Positions 1 to 6,329 of a stretch of 11,064 nucleotides of DNA are shown here, in pieces. Below the pieces are notes generated by a model, which was not told where the DNA came from, searched no databases, and saw nothing but the letters and a program-made list of their open reading frames with translations. A program made the translations under genes and the position numbers. The stretch's first letter is position 1. Every line of letters starts with the position of its first letter. Source of the stretch: Cytophagaceae bacterium (GTDB lineage: Bacteria > Bacteroidota > Bacteroidia > Cytophagales > Cytophagaceae); assembly GCA_021151805.1 (NCBI GenBank), contig JAGKWN010000123.1, positions 1-11,064 of the forward strand, given 5' to 3'.

Positions 1-31
1 AATATAAACTTATGTTAACGAAATAAGTCTT

Positions 32-529
32 TTAAACATTTTCCTGCTTAAAATAACGTTGTATCCAGGTCTCTTTTGCAGTCTTAATCCAGTTCTCCCG
101 GAAGCTTTTGCAGGACGTGATTGTATTGTCAAAAACCTGACTGTCAGGAGTTAAAATATGATCAGCAATCAAGCCCCCCAGATCCTTCGGCATAGCCGTC
201 TGAACCATATTATCTTTGAGGATATAAACTGCCATCCGGTTCATTAGGTCAATTCCCAGTTCTGATTCAATATTTTTAATTATCTGCACAGATTTGTCGA
301 TTGAACAACCGCTTGGGGAATGATGAGATTCATCCACACCGATAACAATAAACTGGCTATGACTTATCATAAAGGAAGCCTTCAATGGTGTCCCGTGAGC
401 CTGCCAATCATCTGTGAAGGCCGTTAATGCTTCAGAAATAAACGCGGTCTGCTTTGGGTTGAAGGGTGTCTGCGAAGCATAGATCCAGACTCTTGACTGG
501 TCTGATAAGTTTTCGAATGGTACGCGCAT
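32..529 (-). CDS. Conserved hypothetical protein (Bacteroidota family, about 165 aa)
   Basis: I see a soluble protein of 165 residues with no signal peptide and no membrane segment. It begins MRVPFENLSDQSRVWIY and contains a central SGCSID motif near residues 73-78. From memory, close relatives in many Bacteroidota carry the automatic label 'ABC transporter ATPase'. No Walker A (GxxxxGKS/T), Walker B or LSGGQ signature is visible here, so that label is not supported. It is the last gene of a minus-strand run, only 3 nt after the CCG-domain Fe-S protein, so co-transcription and a linked role are likely. The function is unknown; an accessory role for the upstream Fe-S redox proteins is a guess from position only. 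The CDS is complete and ends in TAA near the window edge. Confidence 0.85.
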   Translation of the reverse strand: MRVPFENLSDQSRVWIYASQTPFNPKQTAFISEALTAFTDDWQAHGTPLKASFMISHSQFIVIGVDESHHSPSGCSIDKSVQIIKNIESELGIDLMNRMAVYILKDNMVQTAMPKDLGGLIADHILTPDSQVFDNTITSCKSFRENWIKTAKETWIQRYFKQENV

Positions 530-532
530 AGG

Positions 533-1321
533 TTAAAGACCTTTAGATTGTGCAATAAGTTCCGCCAGATCGTATACTTTTACTTCGTGTTCCTGTTCTT
601 TATTTTTAACAGCGTCTGAAAGCATGGTCATACAAAACGGACACGCTGCAGCAATAATTTTGGCTCCTGTTGCCAATGCTTCTTCCGTACGTTCAATATT
701 AATATCTTTATTTCCTTTTTCAGGTTCTTTAAACATCTGTGCCCCGCCGGCTCCGCAGCAAAGACCGGTTGTTTTACAACGCTTCATTTCAACCAAATCA
801 GCATCAAGTGTTTCCAGCACCTTGCGTGGTGCTTCATATACATTATTTGCACGTCCCAGGTAGCAAGAGTCGTGGTAGGTGATTTTTTTGCCTTTAAACT
901 CACCACCTTCTGTCATTTTAATCTTGCCCTCATTGATAAACTGCTGCAATAATTGAGAGTGGTGAATTACTTCGTAATTACCGCCCAGTTCAGGGTATTC
1001 ATTCTTTAATGTATTGAAACAATGCGGACAAGCAGTAACAATTTTTTTAATTCCGTAGCCGTTTAGCACTTCAATGTTTGCCATTGCCTGCATCTGAAAC
1101 AGGAATTCATTTCCTGCGCGCTTTGCAGGATCGCCGGTACATGCTTCTTCGGTGCCCAGTACTGCAAAATTTACCTGCAAATGATTTAGAATTTTCACAA
1201 AAGCTACTGTCACCGCTTTTACACGATCATCAAATGAACCTGCACATCCTACCCAGAAAATGATTTCAGGGTCTTTGCCTTGCGCTTTTAATTCTGCTAC
1301 CGTTGGTACTTTGTATTCCAT
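533..1321 (-). CDS. Cysteine-rich (CCG) domain Fe-S oxidoreductase, HdrB/LutA/GlcF-like
   Basis: This 262-residue soluble protein has two copies of the cysteine-rich CCG domain found in heterodisulfide reductase subunit B, LutA and GlcF. Repeat 1 has C26 (WVGCAGS), C61 (EEACTGDPAKRAGNE) and C98/C101 (CPHC). Repeat 2 has C153 (HDSCYLGR), C188/C189 (CCGAGG) and C227/C230 (CPFC). Repeat 2 has the full CCG set. Repeat 1 has Ala-Cys-Thr-Gly where Cys-Cys-Gly is expected, so only one repeat may hold a complete cluster site. Family members pass electrons through Fe-S clusters between a flavoprotein or thiol substrate and a membrane partner. The gene lies 95 nt downstream of a membrane 2x[4Fe-4S] protein, matching an HdrC/HdrB or GlcF-like split. 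The physiological substrate cannot be read from the sequence. ATG at 1321 gives the start MEYKVPTVAEL. Confidence 0.88.
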   Translation of the reverse strand: MEYKVPTVAELKAQGKDPEIIFWVGCAGSFDDRVKAVTVAFVKILNHLQVNFAVLGTEEACTGDPAKRAGNEFLFQMQAMANIEVLNGYGIKKIVTACPHCFNTLKNEYPELGGNYEVIHHSQLLQQFINEGKIKMTEGGEFKGKKITYHDSCYLGRANNVYEAPRKVLETLDADLVEMKRCKTTGLCCGAGGAQMFKEPEKGNKDINIERTEEALATGAKIIAAACPFCMTMLSDAVKNKEQEHEVKVYDLAELIAQSKGL

Positions 1322-1416
1322 ACTTTTTATGCTTAATGCTGAAAGCTTTTCGCCGTGAGGGAAGCTTAAAGCGATTTGATTTCTTAAACCTTTATTTCTT
1401 TGAGTATTATTTGATT

Positions 1417-2739
1417 CTAGCCTTTCAATTTGTCAGCCCAATTAAATCTGTCGGCCGGAGAAAATTTCCATGGTGCCATATTGTTCTCAATATTTGACAG
1501 CATCGAATTCCAGGATGCAGGCGCCTGAGATTCTTCCATTAACTTAAATCTTCTCAGCTGCATGATAATGCTAACCGGATCAATCGTAACCGGGCAAGCT
1601 TCCACGCATGCGTTACAGGTCGTACAGGCAAGAAGCTCTTCTTCTGAAATATATGTTCCTAATAATGATTTGCCGTCATCGTAATCAGCGCCGTGCTGTT
1701 TGATGTTTTTGCCAACTTCTTCCAAACGATCCCTGGTATCCATCATGATCTTACGCGGACTCAGTTTTTTACCTGTGATGTTTGCCGGACATTGCTGCGT
1801 GCATCTTCCACACTCGGTGCAGCTATAAGCATCCAGTAAGTTTTTCCATGTCAGGTCTTTTACATCCTTCGCGCCAAATCTTCCCGGCGCTGCATCAGTT
1901 GCTGTTTCTTCAACCGGCAGGTTCAGCATCAATTTTACTTCCTTCGTTACTTCAGGCATGTTTGTAAACTTTCCAGCCGGAGTAAGTTTCGCATAATAGG
2001 TATTGATGAATGCCATGAAAATGTGTAAGTGCTTGGAATTAAAGAATACATAATTGGCAAAGAACATAACGCCAATGATATGGAACCACCAGCATGCACG
2101 TTCAGCAAAAACCAGGAATTCTTCATAGAAAGATGCGTAGAAACCTGTTAGCATGGAGCTGATGTAAAAGGTGCCGGTTGGCAGGTAATGTTCGCTGCCC
2201 ATAGCCTGCAGTACCTGATCCATTGCATTCATTTTTAAGAAAGCGATCATCAGTAAGATTTCCATGCCTAAGATCAGATTCGCATCCAATAATGGCCATT
2301 TGGTCATCTCCGTTCCGGAAAAACGTTTTACGTGAGCAATATTCCGTCTGATTAAGAATACGACACATGCTATAATTACTGTCAGGGCTAAAAACTCAAA
2401 TATGTTTATGACAACCGGATAGAAACTCCCTAAATACGGAGCAAATATTCTGTGTGTGCCAAAGATTCCATCAATCACAATTTCGAGCATTTCGATATTG
2501 ACGATCAAAAAACCTGCATATACAAAAAAGTGCAGGATCGCAGGCAGCGGTTTTTTGAACATTTTTTTCTGTCCAAGTGCCATCAGCAACATATTTTTTA
2601 TCCGTGCCATTTTATTATCGCTGCGGTCTTCATCGCGGCCCAATAAAATATTTTTCCGGATTCTGCTGATACTCAAATATATTCCTGCTCCGGCTGCGGA
2701 AAGTAATACGATGAAAATAATTTGTGCGACTACGTGCAT
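1417..2739 (-). CDS. Membrane-anchored 4Fe-4S dicluster oxidoreductase (HdrC/NarI-like N-terminus)
   Basis: The 440-residue protein has an N-terminal membrane half with about five hydrophobic segments (roughly residues 3-23, 66-88, 105-130, 152-170, 215-235). Its soluble half carries two ferredoxin-type cluster motifs. Motif 1 is C307-x2-C310-x2-C313-x3-C317-P; motif 2 is C372-x2-C375-x2-C378-x3-C382-P. Histidines in or near membrane segments (H70, H220) could ligate b-type heme, as in NarI/DsrM-like anchors, but this is inference. With the downstream CCG protein it resembles a quinone-interacting electron-transfer module (HdrBC-like), with the clusters on the cytoplasmic side. No flavoprotein gene is visible nearby, so the electron donor must be encoded elsewhere. 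ATG at 2739 leads directly into the first membrane segment. The stop is TAG. No convincing promoter was found upstream in the 79-nt region shared with tRNA-Phe. Confidence 0.87.
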   Translation of the reverse strand: MHVVAQIIFIVLLSAAGAGIYLSISRIRKNILLGRDEDRSDNKMARIKNMLLMALGQKKMFKKPLPAILHFFVYAGFLIVNIEMLEIVIDGIFGTHRIFAPYLGSFYPVVINIFEFLALTVIIACVVFLIRRNIAHVKRFSGTEMTKWPLLDANLILGMEILLMIAFLKMNAMDQVLQAMGSEHYLPTGTFYISSMLTGFYASFYEEFLVFAERACWWFHIIGVMFFANYVFFNSKHLHIFMAFINTYYAKLTPAGKFTNMPEVTKEVKLMLNLPVEETATDAAPGRFGAKDVKDLTWKNLLDAYSCTECGRCTQQCPANITGKKLSPRKIMMDTRDRLEEVGKNIKQHGADYDDGKSLLGTYISEEELLACTTCNACVEACPVTIDPVSIIMQLRRFKLMEESQAPASWNSMLSNIENNMAPWKFSPADRFNWADKLKG

Positions 2740-2769
2740 AATTTATATTGAATTAATACTGGATCATAC

Positions 2770-2801
2770 TTGCAAATAAACAAAAAATTTAGCTACATTT
2801 G
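2770..2801 (+). promoter_or_regulatory. Promoter for tRNA-Phe (Bacteroidota -33/-7 type)
   Basis: TTG at 2770-2772 and TACATTTG at 2794-2801 are separated by 21 nt, matching the TTTG-N19-21-TAnnTTTG primary-sigma promoter described for Bacteroidota. Transcription would start near 2806-2810, about 10 nt before the mature tRNA 5' end. Confidence 0.7.
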
Positions 2802-2818
2802 CACTCCTAATAACGGAA

Positions 2819-2891
2819 GGTGATGTAGCTCAGTCGGTAGAGCAAAGGACTGAAAATCCTTGTGTCGGTGGTTCGATCCCACTCATCACCA
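2819..2891 (+). tRNA. tRNA-Phe (anticodon GAA)
   Basis: A full 73-nt cloverleaf folds by eye. The acceptor stem is GGTGATG/CATCACC, perfectly paired. The D stem is GCTC/GAGC, and the anticodon stem AAGGA/TCCTT encloses loop CTGAAAA with anticodon GAA at 2852-2854. The T arm is GGTGG-TTCGATC-CCACT with one G-U pair. The discriminator is A2891. The following bases are CTC, so the 3' CCA is not encoded and must be added by tRNA nucleotidyltransferase. The gene sits alone between its own promoter and terminator. Confidence 0.97.
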
Positions 2892-2900
2892 CTCGAGTTG

Positions 2901-2930
2901 AAGCCTTCGGTAGTAACCGAAGGCTTTTTT
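2901..2930 (+). terminator. Rho-independent terminator of tRNA-Phe
   Basis: A GC-rich stem AGCCTTCGG/CCGAAGGCT (2902-2910 with 2917-2925), with loop TAGTAA, is followed at once by a run of T. It lies 10 nt after the tRNA 3' end and 24 nt before the next start codon. Confidence 0.9.
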
Positions 2931-2954
2931 ATTTGAACTAATTGTACTTGTGCC

Positions 2955-3707
2955 ATGATCGATAATAAAAAGATTGTTGTCGTGATGCCTGCTTACAATG
3001 CAGCGAAAACTGTTGAGCAGACATTCAAAGAAATCCCTTTCAATATTGTTGATGAAGTTATTCTTGTTGATGACCACTCAAAAGATGAAACGTTTGAAGT
3101 TGCAAAAAAGTTAGGAATTCACACAGTTATTCGCCACGATAATAACAAAGGTTATGGTGGGAATCAAAAAACCTGTTACGAGGCAGCATTAAAGAATGGT
3201 GCAGACATTGTGGTAATGTTGCATCCGGATTATCAGTATACACCGCTGCTGCTTGAGGCTATGATCTATCCAATCGCACGCGGATTGTTCCCTGTAATGC
3301 TTGGCTCAAGAATATTAGGTAAAGGCGCGCTTCGTGGTGGCATGCCGATGTATAAATATATTTCTAACCGCTTCTTAACCTTGTTCCAGAATATCATGAT
3401 GGGACAAAAGCTGGCCGAATATCACACAGGCTACAGAGCATTCAGCAAAGAGATTCTGGAACGGTTGCCGTTGCATAAAAACTCTGATGATTTTGTGTTT
3501 GATAACGAAATGCTGGGACAGATTGCTTTTGCTGGTTATGAGATCGGTGAAGTGACTTGTCCGACGAAATACTTCGACGATGCGAGCAGTATCAACTTTA
3601 AGCGCAGCGTGCAGTATGGTTTAGGAGTATTGCGTGTTTCTGTTTCATACAGATTACAGCGTTGGGGCCTGGGTAAATTTGAAATCTTCGAAGGAATTAA
3701 AAAATAA
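2955..3707 (+). CDS. Glycosyltransferase family 2 (DPM1/polyprenyl-phosphate glycosyltransferase-like)
   Basis: This 250-residue GT-A fold protein opens with KIVVVMPAYNA (residues 6-16) and has the nucleotide-binding VDD at 38-40 (EVILVDDHSKDET). NNKGYGGNQK lies at 63-72, GSR at 117-119, the YHTGYRAFS acceptor-region motif at 156-164, and DDFVFDNEM at 178-186. The usual DxD metal-binding stretch (DGDGQ in dolichol-phosphate mannose synthases) is HPDYQ at 90-94, keeping one Asp and the Gln. No membrane segment follows the catalytic domain, so it is a short, soluble or peripheral DPM1-like enzyme. It probably moves a sugar from a nucleotide donor to a polyprenyl phosphate or glycan; the sugar is not predictable. 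It starts 24 nt after the tRNA terminator, with no obvious promoter in between. It ends before the palindromic terminator at 3733-3770. Confidence 0.9.
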   Translation: MIDNKKIVVVMPAYNAAKTVEQTFKEIPFNIVDEVILVDDHSKDETFEVAKKLGIHTVIRHDNNKGYGGNQKTCYEAALKNGADIVVMLHPDYQYTPLLLEAMIYPIARGLFPVMLGSRILGKGALRGGMPMYKYISNRFLTLFQNIMMGQKLAEYHTGYRAFSKEILERLPLHKNSDDFVFDNEMLGQIAFAGYEIGEVTCPTKYFDDASSINFKRSVQYGLGVLRVSVSYRLQRWGLGKFEIFEGIKK

Positions 3708-3732
3708 AAATCTGCTATAGATTTCTGGTCAA

Positions 3733-3770
3733 AAAAATCCCGTCCCGATAGCTATCGGGACGGGATTTTT
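3733..3770. terminator. Perfect 38-bp palindrome, bidirectional terminator
   Basis: The 19-nt arm 3733-3751 (AAAAATCCCGTCCCGATAG) is the exact reverse complement of 3752-3770. A-run and T-run flanks make it a strong intrinsic terminator in both directions. It serves the glycosyltransferase on the plus strand and could catch read-through from rplS on the minus strand. The CCCGATAG core recurs at 11057-11064. Confidence 0.9.
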
Positions 3771-3791
3771 CATTTTAGATCAAACCATTTA

Positions 3792-3839
3792 GTAAACAAA
3801 AAAGTCTTCCCGCTATTGGCAGGAAGACTTTTTGTTTAC
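3792..3839 (-). terminator. Terminator of the rpsP-rimM-trmD-rplS operon
   Basis: A long stem pairs 3792-3810 (ending GTCTTCC) with 3822-3839 (GGAAGAC...), with one bulged base in the A/T-rich lower part and an 11-nt loop. It starts 17 nt after the rplS stop, and A/T runs on both sides would support termination in either direction. Together with the palindrome at 3733-3770 it separates two converging transcription units. Confidence 0.85.
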
Positions 3840-3855
3840 CGAATGGTCGGTTATA

Positions 3856-4227
3856 TTATTTTGCAGCTTCAACTGGCTTCTTTTTCTCTTTAATACGAGC
3901 ATTTTTACCAGACTTGTCGCGTAGGTAGAACAAACGAGCTCTACGAACAGAACCTGCACGTAATACTTCGATCTTATCGATGAATGGAGACATTGTCGGG
4001 AATATACGCTCAACTGCAATGCCTGCAGAAATTTTACGAACTGTGAAAGAAGCTCCGTTACCAGAATTTCTTTTTTGGATTACAAGGCCTTGATATTGCT
4101 GAATACGCTCTTTAGCGCCTTCTTTAATTTTTACGTGAACATTGACAGTATCACCAGCTTTGAACTCAGGAAGTGCTTTTTGTACAGCTAAATAATCCTG
4201 TTCAACGATTTTAAGTAGATTACTCAT
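3856..4227 (-). CDS. rplS: 50S ribosomal protein L19
   Basis: The 123-residue protein matches L19 throughout. It has the N-terminal helix MSNLLKIVEQDYL, then FKAGDTVNVHVKIKEGAKERIQQYQGLVI, the NSGNGASFTVRKISAGIAVERIFP core, and the C-terminal SVRRARLFYLRDKSGKNARIKEKK. L19 sits at the 30S-50S interface. Length is near the usual 115-120, with a short Lys/Ala tail. It is the last gene of the conserved rpsP-rimM-trmD-rplS operon. The 85-nt gap after trmD contains a possible internal -7 box, so some independent transcription is possible. Confidence 0.98.
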   Translation of the reverse strand: MSNLLKIVEQDYLAVQKALPEFKAGDTVNVHVKIKEGAKERIQQYQGLVIQKRNSGNGASFTVRKISAGIAVERIFPTMSPFIDKIEVLRAGSVRRARLFYLRDKSGKNARIKEKKKPVEAAK

Positions 4228-4266
4228 ATATGTAAGTAGTTAAGTATCTTTTCCAATAAAGGACTG

Positions 4267-4274
4267 CAAAGATA
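4267..4274 (-). promoter_or_regulatory. Possible internal -7 box ahead of rplS
   Basis: On the minus strand this reads TATCTTTG, an exact match to TAnnTTTG, about 40 nt before the rplS start in the trmD-rplS gap. No TTG/TTTG lies 19-21 nt upstream, and single boxes of this kind occur by chance in AT-rich DNA, so support is weak. Confidence 0.25.
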
Positions 4275-4312
4275 GAGAATAAAATTAAATTACTAGCATA
4301 AGCCGGACAATT

Positions 4313-5020
4313 TTATTTGGCGTCGGGATCATTTTCTCGGGTGAACTTATCGTAAAGGTCTGGCCTTCTTTCTTTTGTGCGTTGCAACGCATTTTCAAAC
4401 CGCCATTTTTCAATTTCTTTTTCATTGCCTGAAAGCAGAATTTCCGGCACGATCATGCCTTTATAGTCTGCCGGGCGAGTGTAAACAGCCGGAGCCAGTA
4501 AGCTATCCTGGAAAGAATCTGTAAGGGCTGAAGTCTCGTCGGATAAAACACCTGGAATTAAGCGTATTAATGCGTCCGAAACAATGGCAGCGGCTAACTC
4601 ACCGCCTGAGAGTACATAATCACCAATGCTGATCTCATGGGTAATCAATGCCTGTCGTGCACGCTCATCGACACCTTTGTAATGTCCGCAAAGGATAATA
4701 ATATTTTTGAATAAAGAGAACCGGTTTGCCGTCTGCTGGTCAAAGGTTTTACCATCCGGAGTCATATAAATAACCGCATCGTATTCCCTTTCGTTTTTTA
4801 AGGTGCTAATGCAGCGGTCAATGGGTTCAACCATCAATACCATACCGGCGCTACCGCCATAAGAGTAATCATCAACCTGACGGTGTTTAAACTGGGTGTA
4901 ATCCCGCAGGTCATGAACCACTACTTCGGCAATTCCTTTTTCCTGAGCGCGTTTTAAAATGGAATGCCCAAAGAAACTGTCGAGCAATTTCGGTAAGCAT
5001 GTGATAATGTCAATCCGCAT
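4313..5020 (-). CDS. trmD: tRNA (guanine-N1)-methyltransferase TrmD
   Basis: TrmD is the SPOUT-family enzyme that makes m1G37 in tRNAs using S-adenosylmethionine, which prevents +1 frameshifts. Visible motifs are MRIDIITCLP at the N-terminus, DDYSYGGSAGM (residues 50-60), the knot loops CGHYKGVDER (111-120) and EISIGDYVLSGGE (129-141), and LTDSF with the likely catalytic D168. LL-x6-YTRP (174-183) and LLSGNEKEIEKWR (195-207) follow. The knot is canonical; GGSAGM replaces the common GGGxGM. I chose the ATG at 5020 (235 aa) over an in-frame ATG at 5059. The extra 13 residues do not resemble TrmD, while MRIDII fits the family start. It then overlaps the 3' end of rimM by 11 nt, typical of translational coupling. 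Confidence 0.96.
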   Translation of the reverse strand: MRIDIITCLPKLLDSFFGHSILKRAQEKGIAEVVVHDLRDYTQFKHRQVDDYSYGGSAGMVLMVEPIDRCISTLKNEREYDAVIYMTPDGKTFDQQTANRFSLFKNIIILCGHYKGVDERARQALITHEISIGDYVLSGGELAAAIVSDALIRLIPGVLSDETSALTDSFQDSLLAPAVYTRPADYKGMIVPEILLSGNEKEIEKWRFENALQRTKERRPDLYDKFTRENDPDAK

Positions 5021-5567
5021 CTGATTCTGAAGCGTCGTCTTCGTTAAGATAAATTTCAATCAGGCCTTCCGGTAGTGTTGTAAATACCTGCTTGGTTTTG
5101 ACATCAACCGAATGGACGATTTCTTCTGTTACAGGAATAAGAATTTCAGCATCCTGGTAATCCATCATCAATAAATCCTGGCCGGTTTTCTGAAAGAAAT
5201 TAGAAATGACACCTAGCTTTCCCTGGACAGAATCAATGACTTCAAAGCCAATAATTGCCTGGTAGGAAAGTCTGCCTTCGTCAGCTTCGGCCATTTGGGA
5301 AACAGGTATGTAAATATCTGACCCTACGAGAGGTTTTGCTTGCTCAACCGTTATAATGTCTTCAAATGAAAGGATACAACGCTTATGAGTAGCAAAGTTG
5401 AACGAGCTTAAAAAAAAAGGAATCTGTTTTTGTTTAATTTCAACAAAAACAGATTCCAATGTTTCGTAATCGCTAAGGTCGTCAGAAAATACCTGAACCA
5501 GCACCTCACCTTTTACCCCATGAACCTTGACGATGTTTCCCCAAAGGATAGTATCTGTCGGATTCAT
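5010..5567 (-). CDS. rimM: Ribosome maturation factor RimM
   Basis: RimM binds S19 and helps the 30S head mature. The 185-residue protein starts with the RimM N-terminal barrel motif (GNIVKVHGVKGEVLVQVFSDD, residues 10-30). VEQAKPLVGSDIYIP follows, then a C-terminal PRC-barrel part with LGVISNFFQKTGQDLLMM and a site resembling ILIPVTEEIVHSVD. The C-terminus ends in an acidic tail (NEDDASESDAD). It starts 18 nt after rpsP and overlaps trmD, placing it inside the ribosomal operon in the standard order. Confidence 0.95.
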   Translation of the reverse strand: MNPTDTILWGNIVKVHGVKGEVLVQVFSDDLSDYETLESVFVEIKQKQIPFFLSSFNFATHKRCILSFEDIITVEQAKPLVGSDIYIPVSQMAEADEGRLSYQAIIGFEVIDSVQGKLGVISNFFQKTGQDLLMMDYQDAEILIPVTEEIVHSVDVKTKQVFTTLPEGLIEIYLNEDDASESDAD

Positions 5568-5585
5568 AGTTTTAATGTATTAAAA

Positions 5586-6113
5586 TTACTCAGCTGCTTC
5601 TGCTGGTGCATCTGCTGCCGCTGCTAAATCAGCTGCTGCTACCGGGTTTTCTGCTACGATTTTCTTAGCACGAACCTGCTCAGCTTTCGCTTCTTTAATT
5701 TTAACTTCAGCCGCTAAACGAGATTTTTTATCAGCTTCTTTTTTGCTAACTAATGCATTAGCTGCAGAAGTTTTAGCTGATTCTTTTTTGCTAACCCAAG
5801 CTTGGAATTTCTGATCTGCCGCATCCTGAGTGATAGCACCTTTGTCAACACCTACCTGTAAGTGTTTTTTCAACATAACACCACGCTCTGATAAAATAGT
5901 ACGTGCTGTATCTGTTGGCAATGCACCTTTCATTACCCAGTCAAATGTTAATTCATCATTTAATACCACAGTGGCAGGGTTGGTATTAGGGTTGTAAGTA
6001 CCCAACTTCTGGATGAATTTACCATCACGTGGAGATCTTGAATCTGAAACCACGATGTCATAAAGAGCTAATTTCTTTCTACCTCTTTTGCTTAAACGAA
6101 TTCTAACTGCCAT
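5586..6113 (-). CDS. rpsP: 30S ribosomal protein S16 with long C-terminal extension
   Basis: The first ~80 residues are a normal S16: MAVRIRLSKRGRKKLALYDIVVSDSRSPRDGKFIQKLGTYNP, then the TDTARTILSERGVMLKKHL region. S16 is needed for 30S body assembly. The total is 175 residues, against about 82 in E. coli. The extra ~90 residues are rich in Ala and Lys (e.g. KKESAKTSAANALVSKKEADKK) and end in an Ala/Glu/Pro tail, likely helical or disordered. From family knowledge, extended S16 is common in Bacteroidota. It is the first gene of its operon, preceded by a consensus promoter at 6178-6210. Confidence 0.97.
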   Translation of the reverse strand: MAVRIRLSKRGRKKLALYDIVVSDSRSPRDGKFIQKLGTYNPNTNPATVVLNDELTFDWVMKGALPTDTARTILSERGVMLKKHLQVGVDKGAITQDAADQKFQAWVSKKESAKTSAANALVSKKEADKKSRLAAEVKIKEAKAEQVRAKKIVAENPVAAADLAAAADAPAEAAE

Positions 6114-6144
6114 AGAACAATTATGTTTTGTTGTGAAACATGTC

Positions 6145-6161
6145 GATGGATCCCGTCCATC
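6145..6161 (-). other. Small hairpin in the rpsP mRNA leader
   Basis: GATGGA (6145-6150) and TCCATC (6156-6161) form a 6-bp perfect stem with a 5-nt loop. It lies between the predicted transcription start near 6171 and the rpsP start codon. It could be a leader regulatory element for the operon, but 6-bp stems are not rare by chance and I do not recognise a known leader family. Confidence 0.3.
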
Positions 6162-6177
6162 TATTTTTAACGAACCA

Positions 6178-6210
6178 CAAACTTACGGATTTAATCCACA
6201 ATTGCCAAAA
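6178..6210 (-). promoter_or_regulatory. Promoter of the rpsP-rimM-trmD-rplS operon
   Basis: On the minus strand TTTTG (6210-6206) is followed after 20 nt by TAAGTTTG (6185-6178), a full match to the Bacteroidota TTTG-N19-21-TAnnTTTG promoter. The start would be near 6169-6173, leaving a leader of roughly 57 nt. The rest of the 216-nt divergent region (6114-6329) holds no clear promoter for rdgB. Confidence 0.75.
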
Positions 6211-6329
6211 CTTTGCTGAACTATAATTCTTCCATAGACCTACTCTCTTAATTTTACTGCGTTTTCACATCCTTTTTTGGGAATTGGCGGCTCAAATGCT
6301 GAATTTAGAGTTCAAATTCACTTTGCCTT

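Noticed and set aside
1343..1367. Two AAGCTT copies in the 95-nt gap between the two Fe-S genes, possible hairpin
   Set aside because: AAGCTT is itself palindromic, the stem does not extend beyond 6 bp, and there is no T-run; not a credible terminator.
2773..2780. TTTATTTG on the minus strand as a -7 box for the membrane Fe-S gene
   Set aside because: It mismatches the key A of TAnnTTTG and has no TTG/TTTG at the right distance upstream.
6121..6141. Six-codon ORF (MFHNKT) on the minus strand in the rpsP leader, ending 7 nt before rpsP
   Set aside because: Such short ORFs arise easily by chance, there is no regulatory residue pattern, and nothing shows it is translated.
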